Notes: generated from the sequence alone by a model not told the origin. Shown: positions 17,706 to 27,776, counted from the stretch's first letter. The stretch: DNA of 64,000 nucleotides from Bordetella flabilis (GCF_001676725.1 NZ_CP016172.1:62001-126000); one strand, 5' to 3'. A program made the numbers and translations.

Positions 17706-19313
17706 TTACATCCGGAAGACGCCGAAGCGCGTCGCGGGTATGGGTGCGTTCAAGGCGGCCGACAGGCCCAGCGCCAGCACCCGCCGCGTATCGGCGGGCG
17801 CGATGATGCCGTCGTCCCACAGCCGCGCCGTGGCATGGTACGGATGGCCTTCGCGCTCGTACTGCGCGCGTATCGGCGCCTTGAAGGCTTCTTCTTCGTC
17901 GGCCGTCCACGTGCCGCCCTTGGCCTGGATGCCGTCGCGCCGTACCGTGGCCAACACGCTGGCGGCCTGTTCGCCGCCCATGACGGATATCCGCGCATTG
18001 GGCCACATGAACAGGAGCCGGGGAGAATAGGCGCGTCCGCACATGCCGTAGTTGCCGGCGCCGAAGGAACCGCCGATCAGCACGGTGAACTTGGGCACGG
18101 CGGCGGTGGCCACGGCGGTCACCATTTTGGCGCCGTGGCGGGCGATGCCTTCGTTTTCGTACTTGCGTCCCACCATGAAGCCGGTGATGTTCTGCAGGAA
18201 CACCAGCGGTATGCGGCGCTGCGCGCACAACTCGATGAAGTGCGCGCCCTTCTGCGCCGATTCGGAGAACAGGATGCCGTTGTTCGCCACGATGCCCACC
18301 GGCATGCCGTGCACATGGGCGAATCCGGTGACCAGTGTCTGTCCATAGCGCGCCTTGAATTCATCGAAGGCCGAGTCATCGACGATGCGCGCGATGACTT
18401 CGCGCACATCGTAGGGCTTGCGTGTGTCCGCCGGGATGATGCCGTTCAGCTCCTCGGGGTCGTAGCGCGGCTCGCGCGAGGCCTGTATCGCCAGCGGTTC
18501 AGGCTTGCGCAGGTTCAAGCGGGCCACCGCGTCGCGCGCCAGGCGCAGGGCGTGGTGATCGTCCGCCGCCAGATGGTCGGCCACGCCGGAGAGCCGCGTA
18601 TGGACGTCGCCGCCGCCCAGATCCTCGGCGCTGACTTCCTCGCCCGTGGCGGCCTTGACCAGTGGCGGGCCGCCCAGGAAGATGGTGCCCTGATTCCGCA
18701 CGATGATCGATTCATCGCTCATTGCCGGCACGTAGGCGCCGCCCGCCGTGCAGGATCCCATCACTACCGCGATCTGCGCGATGCCGTCGGCGGACATGAC
18801 GGCCTGGTTGTAGAAGATGCGGCCGAAATGGTCGCGGTCGGGAAAGACCTCTTCCTGTTGCGGCAGATTGGCCCCGCCGGAATCCACCAGGTAGATGCAT
18901 GGCAGCCGGTTCTGCGCCGCGATCTCCTGCGCGCGCAGATGTTTCTTGACGGTCATGGGGTAGTAGGTACCGCCTTTCACCGTGGCATCGTTGCAGACGA
19001 TGACGCACTCGGTGCCGGATACGCGCCCGATGCCGGTGATGAGCCCCGCACCGGGCGCCTCGCCGTCGTACATGCCGTGGGCGGCCAGGGGCGACAGTTC
19101 CAGGAAGGGCGTACCGGGGTCGAGCAGGCGCTCGACGCGCTCGCGCGGCAGCAGCTTGCCGCGCGCCACGTGGCGCGCGCGGGCGGTTTCTCCGCCGCCC
19201 AGCGCCGCCTGCGCCTGTTGCGCGCGCAAGTCGTCCAGCATGGCCTGCATGGCGCGCGCATTGTCCTGGAAGTCCTGCGAGCGTGGGTTGATGCGGGAAT
19301 CGATGATGGACAT
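17706..19313 (-). CDS. mccB: 3-methylcrotonyl-CoA carboxylase, carboxyltransferase beta subunit
   Basis: 535 residues (also called liuB). N- and C-terminal crotonase-fold carboxyltransferase halves: the acyl-CoA site includes [19 protein letters not shown] and [16 protein letters not shown], and the biotin site includes [19 protein letters not shown]. These strings are those of MCC beta rather than propionyl-CoA carboxylase. Start ATG 19313 ([10 protein letters not shown]); the open frame extends further but enters the thiolase gene. It lies 14 bases after the thiolase stop. Confidence 0.93.
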   Translation of the reverse strand: MSIIDSRINPRSQDFQDNARAMQAMLDDLRAQQAQAALGGGETARARHVARGKLLPRERVERLLDPGTPFLELSPLAAHGMYDGEAPGAGLITGIGRVSGTECVIVCNDATVKGGTYYPMTVKKHLRAQEIAAQNRLPCIYLVDSGGANLPQQEEVFPDRDHFGRIFYNQAVMSADGIAQIAVVMGSCTAGGAYVPAMSDESIIVRNQGTIFLGGPPLVKAATGEEVSAEDLGGGDVHTRLSGVADHLAADDHHALRLARDAVARLNLRKPEPLAIQASREPRYDPEELNGIIPADTRKPYDVREVIARIVDDSAFDEFKARYGQTLVTGFAHVHGMPVGIVANNGILFSESAQKGAHFIELCAQRRIPLVFLQNITGFMVGRKYENEGIARHGAKMVTAVATAAVPKFTVLIGGSFGAGNYGMCGRAYSPRLLFMWPNARISVMGGEQAASVLATVRRDGIQAKGGTWTADEEEAFKAPIRAQYEREGHPYHATARLWDDGIIAPADTRRVLALGLSAALNAPIPATRFGVFRM

Positions 19314-19327
19314 AGGCGACTCGTGGG

Positions 19328-20509
19328 CTACAGCATTTCGATGGCCATGGCCACGGCTTCGCCGCCACCGATGCACAGCGTGGCCACGCCGCGCCGGCCG
19401 CCATGCTTGCGCAATGCGCCGATCAGGGTAGCGACCAGCCGCGCGCCGGACGCCCCGATGGGATGGCCCAGGGCCGTCGCGCCGCCATGCACGTTGACCT
19501 GGGCGTGCGGAATACCGAAGTCCTTCATGACGCCCATCGCAACGACCGCGAAAGCTTCATTGATTTCGTACAAGTCCACATCACCGGAGCGCCAGCCGGT
19601 TTTCTGGAACAGGTTCTTCAAGGCGCCGATCGGCGCGGTCGTGAACCAGTTCGGCTCCTGCGCGTGCTGGGCATGGCCGATGATGCGCGCCAAGGGCTTG
19701 ACGCCCAGTTTTTCGGCCTGCGACATGCGCATCAACACCATGGCGGCCGCGCCGTCGGAAATCGAAGCGGAGCTGGCGGCGGTGACCGTGCCGTCCTTCT
19801 TGAAGGCGGGCTTCAGTGTCGGGATCTTTTCGGGCATGGCCTTGGTCGGCGCTTCGTCGGTATCCACCACGGTGTCGCCCTTCTTGCCGGCGACCGGCAC
19901 GGGTGTGATCTCCCACTTGAAGCTGCCATCCTCGGTTGCGGCGCGCGCGCGGCGCAGCGATTCCAGGGAGAACGCGTCCTGCTGTTCGCGCGTGAATTCG
20001 TAGCGGGCGGCGCAGTCTTCGGCGAACACCCCCATGGCGGTGCCGCGCTGGTACGCGTCTTCCAGGCCATCCAGGGCCATGTGGTCGTAGACCGTGGAGT
20101 GTCCGTAGCGGTAGCCCTGCCGGCCCTTCAGCATCAGGTAGGGCGCGTTGCTCATGCTTTCCTGCCCGCCGGCCACGACGACCTGCGCCGAGCCGACGGC
20201 CAGCATGTCGTGCCCGAGCATGGCCGCCTTCAGGCCGGAGCCACATACCTTGTGCACCGTCGTGCACGCCACGCCCAGCGGCAGGCCGGCGCCGAGCGCA
20301 GCCTGGCGTGCCGGGGCCTGGCCCTGTCCGGCCTGCAGGACGTTGCCCATCAGCACTTCATCGATCTGCTGCGGCTGCAGGCCGGCGCGTTCGACGGCCG
20401 CCTTGATGACGACGGAACCCAGTTCGTGGGCCGCCAGGCTGGACAGGCTGCCCAGCATGCCGCCCATGGGCGTACGGGCGACGGAAACGATAACGACGGG
20501 ATCGGACAT
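19328..20509 (-). CDS. Acetyl-CoA acetyltransferase (thiolase)
   Basis: 393 residues, biosynthetic-type or acetoacetyl-CoA thiolase. Nucleophile C89 in [13 protein letters not shown], His in [16 protein letters not shown], and the second Cys in [12 protein letters not shown] near the C-terminus. In leucine breakdown the end products are acetoacetate and acetyl-CoA, so a thiolase in this operon would complete acetoacetyl-CoA use. Start ATG 20509, with AGGAGT close upstream. Confidence 0.92.
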   Translation of the reverse strand: MSDPVVIVSVARTPMGGMLGSLSSLAAHELGSVVIKAAVERAGLQPQQIDEVLMGNVLQAGQGQAPARQAALGAGLPLGVACTTVHKVCGSGLKAAMLGHDMLAVGSAQVVVAGGQESMSNAPYLMLKGRQGYRYGHSTVYDHMALDGLEDAYQRGTAMGVFAEDCAARYEFTREQQDAFSLESLRRARAATEDGSFKWEITPVPVAGKKGDTVVDTDEAPTKAMPEKIPTLKPAFKKDGTVTAASSASISDGAAAMVLMRMSQAEKLGVKPLARIIGHAQHAQEPNWFTTAPIGALKNLFQKTGWRSGDVDLYEINEAFAVVAMGVMKDFGIPHAQVNVHGGATALGHPIGASGARLVATLIGALRKHGGRRGVATLCIGGGEAVAMAIEML

Positions 20510-20668
20510 GATGACTCCTGGTTGTGCGAGGCGGGTTCACCGCCGTAACGGGCATGGCGGCGTTATGCGCCTGCGATGCCGATGGCAAGGTATTGCGGAT
20601 GCGGGTCTGGTGGCGTTGCGGGCGATGATGCGTACATGGCTGCCGGGCGCTCGGTCGGAATGGATGGA

Positions 20669-21847
20669 TCAGGCCGTCTCGTTGAACAATTCTCGCCCGA
20701 TAAGCATCCGGCGGATTTCGCTGGTGCCGGCGCCGATCTCGTACAGCTTGGCGTCGCGCCACAGGCGGCCGGTCGGGAACTCATTGATATAGCCGTTGCC
20801 GCCCAGGATCTGCACGCCTTCGCCCGCCATCCACGTCGCCTTTTCAGCGGTGTAGAGGATAAGCGCCGCGCAGTCCTTGCGCACCTGGCGTACGTGCGCG
20901 GCTCCCAGGCGGTCCAGGTTGCGGCCGACGGCGTAGCAGAAGGCGCGGCACGCCTGCAGGGCGGCGTACATGTCGGCCACCTTGCCCTGTATCAGCTGGA
21001 ACTCGCCGATGGCTTGCCCGAACTGCTTGCGTTCGTGGATGTAGGGCACCACGACGTCCATGACCGCCTGCATGATCCCCAGCGGCCCGCCGGCCAGCAC
21101 GGCGCGTTCGTAATCCAGCCCGCTCATCAGGACCTTGACGCCGCCGTTGACTTCGCCCAGCACATTTTCTTCGGGGATCTCGCAATCCTGGAATACCAGC
21201 TCGCCGGTATGGCTGCCGCGCATGCCCAGCTTGTCCAGTTTCTGGGCAATGGAAAACCCGGCATAGCCTTTCTCCACCAGGAAGGCGGTGATGCCGCGCT
21301 GCCTGGCCTGGGGATCGGTCTTGGCATAGACCACCAAAGTATCCGCGTCGGGCCCATTGGTGATCCACATCTTGGTGCCGTTCAGCACGTAGCGGTCGCC
21401 TTTCTTCTCGGCGCGCAGGGTCATGCTGACGACGTCGGATCCCGCGCCGGGCTCGCTCATGGCCAGTGCACCGACGTGATCGCCGGAAATGAGCTTGGGC
21501 AGGTAGCGGCGCTTCTGCGCTTCGGTCCCGTTACGGTGTATCTGGTTGACGCACAGGTTCGAATGGGCGCCGTACGACAGGCCTACGGAAGCGCTGGCAC
21601 GCGAGATTTCCTCCATGGCGATCATGTGCGCCAGGTAACCCATGTCCGCGCCGCCATAGGCTTCGCCGACGGTCATGCCCAGCACTCCCAGGTCGCCCAT
21701 CTTTTTCCAGAGGTCCATCGGGAATTGGTCGCTGCGGTCTATTTCCGCGGCGCGTGGGGCGATTTCCGCCTGCGCAAAGCGGCGCACACTGTCGCGCAGC
21801 AGATCCAGGTCTTCGCCCAGATAGAAACTCAAGCCGGGAATGTCCAT
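20669..21847 (-). CDS. liuA: Isovaleryl-CoA dehydrogenase
   Basis: 392 residues, FAD-dependent acyl-CoA dehydrogenase, first gene of the operon. It oxidises isovaleryl-CoA to 3-methylcrotonyl-CoA. The catalytic base is E247 in [14 protein letters not shown]; in isovaleryl-CoA dehydrogenases the Glu is at this earlier position rather than in the C-terminal segment used by other family members. [15 protein letters not shown] and [13 protein letters not shown] are typical. Upstream, at 21983-22002, is a perfect LiuR-type operator, 136 bases from the start codon. The 3' neighbour begins 159 bases later. Confidence 0.93.
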   Translation of the reverse strand: MDIPGLSFYLGEDLDLLRDSVRRFAQAEIAPRAAEIDRSDQFPMDLWKKMGDLGVLGMTVGEAYGGADMGYLAHMIAMEEISRASASVGLSYGAHSNLCVNQIHRNGTEAQKRRYLPKLISGDHVGALAMSEPGAGSDVVSMTLRAEKKGDRYVLNGTKMWITNGPDADTLVVYAKTDPQARQRGITAFLVEKGYAGFSIAQKLDKLGMRGSHTGELVFQDCEIPEENVLGEVNGGVKVLMSGLDYERAVLAGGPLGIMQAVMDVVVPYIHERKQFGQAIGEFQLIQGKVADMYAALQACRAFCYAVGRNLDRLGAAHVRQVRKDCAALILYTAEKATWMAGEGVQILGGNGYINEFPTGRLWRDAKLYEIGAGTSEIRRMLIGRELFNETA

Positions 21848-21982
21848 AGGTATCTCCGTGAGAGTAGGCGCTTACCACGCCCCGTCTGCGAGCGCCGCCG
21901 GCCTGCGCGCATCCAGGCTTCCGCAGGCGCGTCAGCCATCTTGCATTTACGGGGCGGCCGAGGCAATGCCGTCATGTGCATG

Positions 21983-22002
21983 TTACGTTTACGTAAACGT
22001 AA
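21983..22002. promoter_or_regulatory. LiuR operator, perfect 20-bp palindrome (site 1)
   Basis: TTACGTTTACGTAAACGTAA is fully self-complementary. On the minus strand it directly follows a TTGATA hexamer (complement of 22003-22008), the arrangement MerR-type regulators use between -35 and -10. It faces the liuA operon. Confidence 0.85.
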
Positions 22003-22113
22003 TATCAACATCGGGCGACATGCCGTGACCTTGCATCGACCGGCCCACGCCGGGGAGACCCGCGAGCCGTGTTGGATCAGCAGCCGGGACGGCACCTCCG
22101 CCATGGTCCTGCG

Positions 22114-22494
22114 CTAGCTACGGGCCTCCAGCAGGCGCCGGCATTCGGCCTCCTGCTGGGCGATTTCGGCCAGGCTGTCGTCAATGTCGCGCCGCTGCTG
22201 CTCCAGGGTGGCGCGGTGCTGCTCCAGCACGGTCAGGTACTGCCGCAGCTGCGGCACGGTGTCGCCCGGACCGTCGTACATATCGATGAGGGTGCGAATT
22301 TCGGACAGCTGCAAGCCCAGCCGCTTGCCCCGCAGCGCGAGCTTCAGGCGCGTCCGGTCACGTGCGGTGTAGACCCGGTTGCGGCCATCGCGCGAAGGGC
22401 TGACGATGCCCTGATCTTCGTAAAAGCGGATCGTGCGTGGCGTGATGTCGAACTCGCGGGCGAGTTCGGAAATGGTCCAGGAAATGGGCGACAT
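22114..22494 (-). CDS. liuR: MerR family regulator of branched-chain degradation
   Basis: 126 residues. N-terminal MerR winged helix (WTISELAREFDITPRTIRFYEDQGIVSPSRDGRNRVYTARD, about 6-47), then a coiled-coil dimerisation helix (about 85-122). No metal-binding cysteines except near the C-terminus (AECRRL), as expected for LiuR, which senses a leucine-pathway CoA intermediate. It is transcribed in the same direction as the liu genes and divergently from the MBL-fold gene. A degenerate operator half lies just upstream of its start. Confidence 0.9.
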   Translation of the reverse strand: MSPISWTISELAREFDITPRTIRFYEDQGIVSPSRDGRNRVYTARDRTRLKLALRGKRLGLQLSEIRTLIDMYDGPGDTVPQLRQYLTVLEQHRATLEQQRRDIDDSLAEIAQQEAECRRLLEARS

Positions 22495-22502
22495 ATGGCG
22501 CT

Positions 22503-22522
22503 GGCAGCTTACGTAAACGTCA
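22503..22522. promoter_or_regulatory. LiuR operator, degenerate (site 2)
   Basis: GGCAGCTTACGTAAACGTCA shares 14 of 20 positions with the perfect site at 21983-22002; its right half matches nine of ten. It lies between the liuR and MBL-fold start codons and could serve both. Confidence 0.7.
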
Positions 22523-22565
22523 ATTATGATGGGCTGGAAGCCACCGTCAAGCTGGGAGTAGCGTC

Positions 22566-23630
22566 ATGAATCCGAACGAGCACAAGCTGGAGTATCCGTG
22601 GGGCGACAGCCAGCCAGAGCCCGGCAGCACCCGCGAGGTGGCAGCCGGCGTCCGCTGGATACGCATGCCGCTGCCCTTCGCCCTGGACCACATCAACCTA
22701 TGGCTGCTGCGCGACGAGATCGACGGCCGCCAGGGCTGGACCGTCGTGGACACCGGGATCAGCCGCGACGAGGTCAAGACCCTGTGGGAGCGCATTTTCG
22801 AGGAAGCCCTGGACGGCCTGCCGGTGCTGCGTCTCCTGGTGACGCACATGCACCCGGACCATATCGGCCTGGCAGACTGGATTTGCCGGCGCTGGAATGC
22901 GCCCTTGTGGATGACGATGACCGATTACACATTGGCTTCCCTGTGGTCGCGTTCCGGCGGTCCGGGATCCGGGGCGGGCGGCGACTCGGCAGTGGCGCAT
23001 TTCGCCCGCCATGGCTTGACCGACCCCGAAGCGCAGGAACAAATCCGCGCCCGCGCCGGTTACTACCCCAACCTGGTGCCCGCCGTCCCGCCCCGCTTCA
23101 CCCGCATCATGGACGGCGATCGCGTGCGTATCGGCGCGCACGAATGGCGCGTGATCGTGGGTTACGGGCATGCACCGGAACACGCCTCGCTGTACTGCCA
23201 GGACCTGAATGTGCTGATCTCCGGCGACATGGTGCTGCCCCGCATTTCGACCAACGTCAGCGTGTTCGACTATGAACCCGACGCCAATCCCCTGCCGCTG
23301 TATCTGCGCTCGCTGGACGGCTACGACGACCTGCCGCCCGACACGCTGGTGCTGCCTTCGCATGGCCGCCCCTTCCGCGGCCTGCACGAGCGCATTGCGC
23401 AGCAGCACAGCCACCATGCGGACCGGCTGGAGGAAGTCATGGAGGCTTGCCGGCAGCCGTGCAGCACTTCGGACATCGTCCCTGTGCTGTTCAAGCGCAA
23501 GCTCGATCTGCACCAGTTGACCTTCGCCATGGGCGAGGCGCTGGCACATCTGCATGCCCTGTATTTCGAGGGCCGCCTGAGCCGCCGTACCGACGATGAC
23601 GGCGTGGTGCGTTTCACGGCCGTCGCCTGA
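22566..23630 (+). CDS. MBL-fold metallo-hydrolase linked to the liu operon
   Basis: 354 residues. Metallo-beta-lactamase fold with the two-metal motif THMHPDHIGL (about 97-106), GHAPEH, SGDMV and the final His in LPSHGRPF. A C-terminal winged-helix-like extension (about 285-354) is common in glyoxalase II-like and thioesterase-like members. Start ATG 22566, with GGGAG upstream. The adjacent LiuR-type site suggests co-regulation with leucine degradation; a role as CoA-thioester or similar hydrolase is inference. Confidence 0.85.
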   Translation: MNPNEHKLEYPWGDSQPEPGSTREVAAGVRWIRMPLPFALDHINLWLLRDEIDGRQGWTVVDTGISRDEVKTLWERIFEEALDGLPVLRLLVTHMHPDHIGLADWICRRWNAPLWMTMTDYTLASLWSRSGGPGSGAGGDSAVAHFARHGLTDPEAQEQIRARAGYYPNLVPAVPPRFTRIMDGDRVRIGAHEWRVIVGYGHAPEHASLYCQDLNVLISGDMVLPRISTNVSVFDYEPDANPLPLYLRSLDGYDDLPPDTLVLPSHGRPFRGLHERIAQQHSHHADRLEEVMEACRQPCSTSDIVPVLFKRKLDLHQLTFAMGEALAHLHALYFEGRLSRRTDDDGVVRFTAVA

Positions 23631-23642
23631 ATCCTGCGGGCT

Positions 23643-23957
23643 TCATGTAACCAGCCGCAGGCCGATGACGCCCGCCAGAATGAGCGCAATGCAAAGGATC
23701 CTCAAGGGCGCCGTGGAATCTCCCAACCACACCATGCCGAGGATCGCCGTGCCCGCGGCGCCGATACCGGTCCACACCGCGTAGCCGGTGCCGATAGGCA
23801 GCGTGCGCAGCGAGAAGGACAGCAGGATAACGCTCGCGAGTCCCGTGGCGACCGTAAGCAGCGCCGGGGGCAGGCGTGTGAAGCCTTCAGACCACTTCAT
23901 GCTGAGGGCGAAGGCGATTTCCAGGATGCCCGCAATACCCAATAGTGACCAAGCCAT
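23643..23957 (-). CDS. sugE: Small multidrug resistance family transporter, SugE/Gdx type
   Basis: 104 residues, four membrane helices. The conserved Glu of the drug/H+ site is E13 in AGILEIAF, and MKWSEGFTRL is characteristic of the SugE (guanidinium exporter, Gdx) branch rather than EmrE. It is convergent with the MBL-fold gene, with 12 bases between stops. I looked for a guanidine riboswitch upstream and found none. Confidence 0.88.
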   Translation of the reverse strand: MAWSLLGIAGILEIAFALSMKWSEGFTRLPPALLTVATGLASVILLSFSLRTLPIGTGYAVWTGIGAAGTAILGMVWLGDSTAPLRILCIALILAGVIGLRLVT

Positions 23958-24050
23958 GGTGATGAATCCATCCGTTGTTCGAGAGGTCGATCGACGGCAG
24001 GACGCGATGCCGGGGCGATGCGCACGCCTGCCGTGTTGTCTGCGCCGATA

Positions 24051-24503
24051 TCAGGCAGCGACCGCCGCAGGTTTGGAGCGGAATGCGATGCCGAAGCGGT
24101 TGAATGCGTTCATCAATCCGACGGCATAGGTGAGATCCGCCAGCTCCTTGTCGTTGAACTCCGCCGCTGCCGCTTCATAGTCCGCATCGGGCGCGCCGGT
24201 TTCTGCCACACGGGTTACGGTTTCGGCCCAGGCGAGCGCGACGCGTTCTCGCTGACTGAACAGTGTCCCGGCATCGCGCCATACCGGCACGAGTACCAAC
24301 TTGTCCAGCGTCAGGCCGGATCTCGTCAGGTCGCGCGTGTGCATATCGATGCAGAAGGCGCAGCCGTTCAGTTGCGATACGCGCAGATAGACCAGGTCTA
24401 TCAGTGCCTTGGGCAAGCTTCCTTTCTGCAGGGTGGCATACACGGCGCCGAAGGCCCTGTAGCCGTCCGGCGAGACTTTGGTGTAGTCGATGCGGTGTGT
24501 CAT
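24051..24503 (-). CDS. Carboxymuconolactone decarboxylase / AhpD-like protein
   Basis: 150 residues of the AhpD-like helical fold. The redox motif is CAFCIDMH (CxxC plus His, about 48-55), typical of the peroxidase-associated AhpD core. Start ATG 24503, with AAGGA upstream; the longer open frame overlaps the MocR gene and is not used. Probable function in peroxide or alkyl-hydroperoxide protection; partner unknown. Confidence 0.85.
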   Translation of the reverse strand: MTHRIDYTKVSPDGYRAFGAVYATLQKGSLPKALIDLVYLRVSQLNGCAFCIDMHTRDLTRSGLTLDKLVLVPVWRDAGTLFSQRERVALAWAETVTRVAETGAPDADYEAAAAEFNDKELADLTYAVGLMNAFNRFGIAFRSKPAAVAA

Positions 24504-24702
24504 GGCATGTCCTTGTCGTGGTTTGATCGAGGACTCCATGCTGCGGCATTCACGCCCGGCGAAGAAGATCCATGATCGACCTTCGGTACTGGGCCATGAT
24601 CGGCATCCGAGCGATGCTCCTTCAAGACCTTCCCCGGCGCCCGAGATTTGCCTGCCCTGGCGTTGCTTGTCGCGGTTTTTCCCGGTATCGCTGTCGCGCC
24701 AG

Positions 24703-26124
24703 CTATGCAAGCGCCGCAATCCGCCTTGCCAGATTCTCCGCCGTGCGCTGCGTGTCGACGTTCGTGAAGCCCAGGAGCAAGGCAGGCGGGCCATCGCCAC
24801 GGGCCGTCCAGTCCGTCATGGCTTCGGCGTAGAGGCCCTGTTCCCGCATGCGTGCAACCAGGTGGCGATCCGACTGCTCCGGCGGCAGACGCAGGATCAA
24901 GTGCATGCCGCCAGGCTGGAAATCGATGCGCATGCGTTTGCCCAGCACACTCTCCAGGCCTGCCACGGTGGTTTCCCGGCGTTCCGCATATAGCCTGCGC
25001 ATGCGCTGGATATGGCGCGCAAAGTGCCCTTCCGTGATGAAGGCCGAGACCACTGCCTGCGTCAGCGCCGGCGTGCCGGCCGCAAAGACCTGCGCGATTT
25101 GCTCGAAGCGCTCGATCTGAGATTCCGGCACTACGAGATAGGCCAGCCGCATACTGGGAAAGAGCACCTTGCTGAAGGTGCCGGCGTAGAGTACACGCTC
25201 GTCACGGTCCAGGCTTTTCAGCGCAGGCAGTGGGCGGCTGACGTACCGGTACTCCCCGTCGTAATCGTCCTCGATGATCCATGCCTGGTTGCGTGCGGCC
25301 CAGTCCAGCAGGGCCAGACGCCGCGGCAAGGACAAGGACACCGATAGCGGACTTTGGTGTGCCGGCGTGACGACGGCGGCACGGGCTCGTGCCGCCCTCC
25401 GCGTTCCTTGGGATACGACCATGCCCTCGTGGTCCACCGATATCGGGATAGCGGTCAGGTGCATATGGCCCAGCAGTTCGCGCGTGGGCGGGTATCCGGG
25501 ATCTTCCACCCAGACCCGATCGCCGGCCTTGAGCAGCGCATGTGCCACCAGCGCCATGGTCTCGCGATAGCCCGATGTGATGAACACCTGTGCGGGAGCG
25601 CAATCGATGCCGCGCGACATCTGGAGATAGGCCGCGATCCCGGTACGCAGGGCCGGCAGTCCGTATATGGGGGGATGGACCATGTCGGCGGACTGCATGC
25701 CGCGCAGGCAGCGTGCCCCCAGTCGCGCCCAGTTCTTGCGGGGAAAGGCGTCCAGCGCGGGCAGTCCCATCTGGAAGGGCAGAATTGAGTCGGGACGAAA
25801 ACCGGCCGCGGCAATGCCGCCAACGGGTTTGCGCACCGTTCCCGGAACGGGCGTGCGCGCTTTAAGCCCCGGCGTCACGATGGTCCCCGCCTGGCCGCGC
25901 GCCTGGACATAGCCCTCGGCCGCCAACAAGGAATAGGCCGACTCGATGGTGCCCCTGGCCAGACCAAGCTCCTGCGTGAGGGCGCGCGCGGACGGGATGC
26001 GATCACCGGGCTTCAGGACGCCATTTTCGATGGCGCCGCGGAACCTGTCGTAGATCTGCCTGTAGAAGGGTTGCGCCGCGGTGGGATCCAACGGTGGGAT
26101 ATCGATGGCCTTCGCGGTCGTCAT
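24703..26124 (-). CDS. MocR-type regulator (GntR DNA-binding domain fused to an aminotransferase)
   Basis: 473 residues. GntR winged helix at about 20-85 (GDRIPSARALTQELGLARGTIESAYSLL), a linker, then a fold type I aminotransferase-like domain with PLP Lys319 in AGTFSKVLFPSMRLAY and EDDYDGEYRY. MocR/PdxR proteins sense PLP or a PLP adduct with an amino acid. It is divergent from the azoreductase gene, its most likely local target. A perfect inverted repeat, ATTCAT-AGA-ATGAAT, lies between them. Confidence 0.9.
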   Translation of the reverse strand: MTTAKAIDIPPLDPTAAQPFYRQIYDRFRGAIENGVLKPGDRIPSARALTQELGLARGTIESAYSLLAAEGYVQARGQAGTIVTPGLKARTPVPGTVRKPVGGIAAAGFRPDSILPFQMGLPALDAFPRKNWARLGARCLRGMQSADMVHPPIYGLPALRTGIAAYLQMSRGIDCAPAQVFITSGYRETMALVAHALLKAGDRVWVEDPGYPPTRELLGHMHLTAIPISVDHEGMVVSQGTRRAARARAAVVTPAHQSPLSVSLSLPRRLALLDWAARNQAWIIEDDYDGEYRYVSRPLPALKSLDRDERVLYAGTFSKVLFPSMRLAYLVVPESQIERFEQIAQVFAAGTPALTQAVVSAFITEGHFARHIQRMRRLYAERRETTVAGLESVLGKRMRIDFQPGGMHLILRLPPEQSDRHLVARMREQGLYAEAMTDWTARGDGPPALLLGFTNVDTQRTAENLARRIAALA

Positions 26125-26263
26125 GGCCCAGCTCTTGCGTTGCGATATTGTCAGTCGTTTATACCATCGCGGCGCGCCATGAAGCGCTGCCGGGAAGCAT
26201 TCCTGATGCCATCATGGCCTAGTACCGATGTCGGTCCATGGCTCTTTCCAGGTGAACCATGGG

Positions 26264-26278
26264 ATTCATAGAATGAAT
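26264..26278. promoter_or_regulatory. Inverted repeat ATTCAT-AGA-ATGAAT upstream of azoR
   Basis: Perfect 6-bp arms with a 3-base centre, 93 bases before the azoreductase start and 139 bases from the MocR start. It is near two CATGG direct repeats (26237-26241 and 26258-26262), which also resemble the direct-repeat sites of MocR proteins. Confidence 0.4.
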
Positions 26279-26371
26279 GCCCGTCCGCACTTTCAAGACC
26301 GCGTTCGTCAAGGCCGGTCGCGCGGCATCCCGGCTGGTCGATGCGACCGGCGGAACCTGAATGGCAAGCTT

Positions 26372-26974
26372 ATGAATATCCTGCATGTGAACTGCAGCCC
26401 TCGCGGGCAAGCCGGAGAGAGCCGCCGGCTCTCCACAAAAATCGTCGAACATCTTCTGAAGAGCGCGGCCGGCGCAACCCTGGTACATCGGGATCTCGGT
26501 GGCAGCCCGATCGCCCATATCGACGGCAATTACGCGCATGTCCAGCACCGATTGGCGCCGGCAGCCGGGGAAGACGGCACGATGTGCACGTCCGATGTCC
26601 TGATCCGGGAGCTGGATGCCGCCGATGTCGTCGTCATCGGGACGCCGATGCACAATGTGGCCGTGCCTTCCGTATTGAAGGCGTGGATAGATCACATCGT
26701 TCGCGCGGGCCGCACATTCAGCGTGGGCCCGCAAGGAAAAGTGGGCTTGCTGCGCGATCGCCCGGTGTTCATCGGCGTGGCGTCGGGCGGAAAGTTTTCC
26801 GGGCCGCGTGCGCGCCAGCCGGATTTCCTTACTCCCTATCTCAAGTTCATCCTGGGCACGATCGGACTGCGCAACCTGACCTTTTTTTCGGTTGAAGGCA
26901 CCGGTGGGGGGCCGGATGCAGTGCGCGAAGCCTGGGGCAGGACCGATCTCGCGCTGCGCGCGCATTTCCGCTGA
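26372..26974 (+). CDS. azoR: FMN-dependent NADH-azoreductase / quinone reductase
   Basis: 200 residues, flavodoxin-like fold. N-terminal FMN phosphate loop MNILHVNCSPRG, and the family block GTPMHNVAVPSVLKAWIDHIVRAGRTF (about 90-116), followed by the GGKFSGPRA and FFSVEGTGGGPD loops. It reduces quinones and azo dyes with NADH. The open frame begins at 26228, but homology starts at ATG 26372. Confidence 0.88.
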   Translation: MNILHVNCSPRGQAGESRRLSTKIVEHLLKSAAGATLVHRDLGGSPIAHIDGNYAHVQHRLAPAAGEDGTMCTSDVLIRELDAADVVVIGTPMHNVAVPSVLKAWIDHIVRAGRTFSVGPQGKVGLLRDRPVFIGVASGGKFSGPRARQPDFLTPYLKFILGTIGLRNLTFFSVEGTGGGPDAVREAWGRTDLALRAHFR

Positions 26975-27034
26975 TTACGCCCGGGCTGCCGCCGCGGGAC
27001 GTCGGCGCGGAGCGCCAAGGGGATGAGGAAGCGC

Positions 27035-27661
27035 TTAGCGCACCGAGGTCGCCAGCCGAAGGGCGAGGCCCGCGAACACCAGACCCGCGCAGGTGTTCAA
27101 GAGCCGCCGGGCGCGAACGGACCGTTGCAGCAGCGCCCCGGCCGCGCCCGAAAAGAACGCGATGGCGCCGAACACGAGCAAGGTGGCCAGCATGAAGACG
27201 CTGCCCAATACGACGATCTGCGGCCCGACCGGCCCGGCCGCCGGCATGGTGAACTGCGGCAAAAAGGCGAGGAAGAACAGCAGCACCTTCGGGTTGGTGA
27301 GGTTCATGACGATGCCGCGCACGTACAGCGCCGCCGGCTGGAGTCGCCGCGGGCTGCCCGCCGGTCCAGCCCCGGCCGGTGCCCGGAAGGCCTGCCACGC
27401 CAGGCAGGCCAGGTAGATCGCTCCCGCCCATTTCAGGGCCGTGTAGGCGCCGGCCGACGTGGCGAAGACCGCCGCAAGTCCCGCCGCCACGGCGGCCGTA
27501 TGGACGAGCAGGCCGGTGCACAGGCCCAGGACCACCATGAGTCCGGCGGCCCGGCCGTTCAATGCCGCCTGCATCAGCACGAAAAGATTGTCGGGACCGG
27601 GAGACAGCGCAAGCAGTACGGCCAATCCGAAGAACGTTGCGAGGGTGTGATGGTCGGGCAT
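27035..27661 (-). CDS. LysE family amino-acid exporter
   Basis: 208 residues, about six helices. Typical N-terminal LALSPGPDNLFVLMQAALNG (about 17-36) and NLTNPKVLLFFLAFLPQF in the fourth helix region. It exports amino acids or derivatives by proton antiport. Convergent with azoR and divergent from metC. Confidence 0.88.
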   Translation of the reverse strand: MPDHHTLATFFGLAVLLALSPGPDNLFVLMQAALNGRAAGLMVVLGLCTGLLVHTAAVAAGLAAVFATSAGAYTALKWAGAIYLACLAWQAFRAPAGAGPAGSPRRLQPAALYVRGIVMNLTNPKVLLFFLAFLPQFTMPAAGPVGPQIVVLGSVFMLATLLVFGAIAFFSGAAGALLQRSVRARRLLNTCAGLVFAGLALRLATSVR

Positions 27662-27776
27662 GGGATGGGTGGGCCACGCGAGTGGAGGCGCAAAGGCACG
27701 GCGCCACGGCGCGAGAGACGGATCGGGAAAATCACGTCGAAAATGGCATCATAGGCGACTCTCCCTCACGCGGTAC

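Noticed and set aside
17835..20003. 722-codon open frame on the plus strand opposite mccB and the thiolase gene
   Set aside because: It is antisense to two clearly homologous genes. Long antisense frames are expected in DNA this GC-rich, and its protein has no recognisable domain.
23958..24050. Guanidine riboswitch upstream of sugE
   Set aside because: No conserved riboswitch stems or ACGR loops could be found in the short upstream region.
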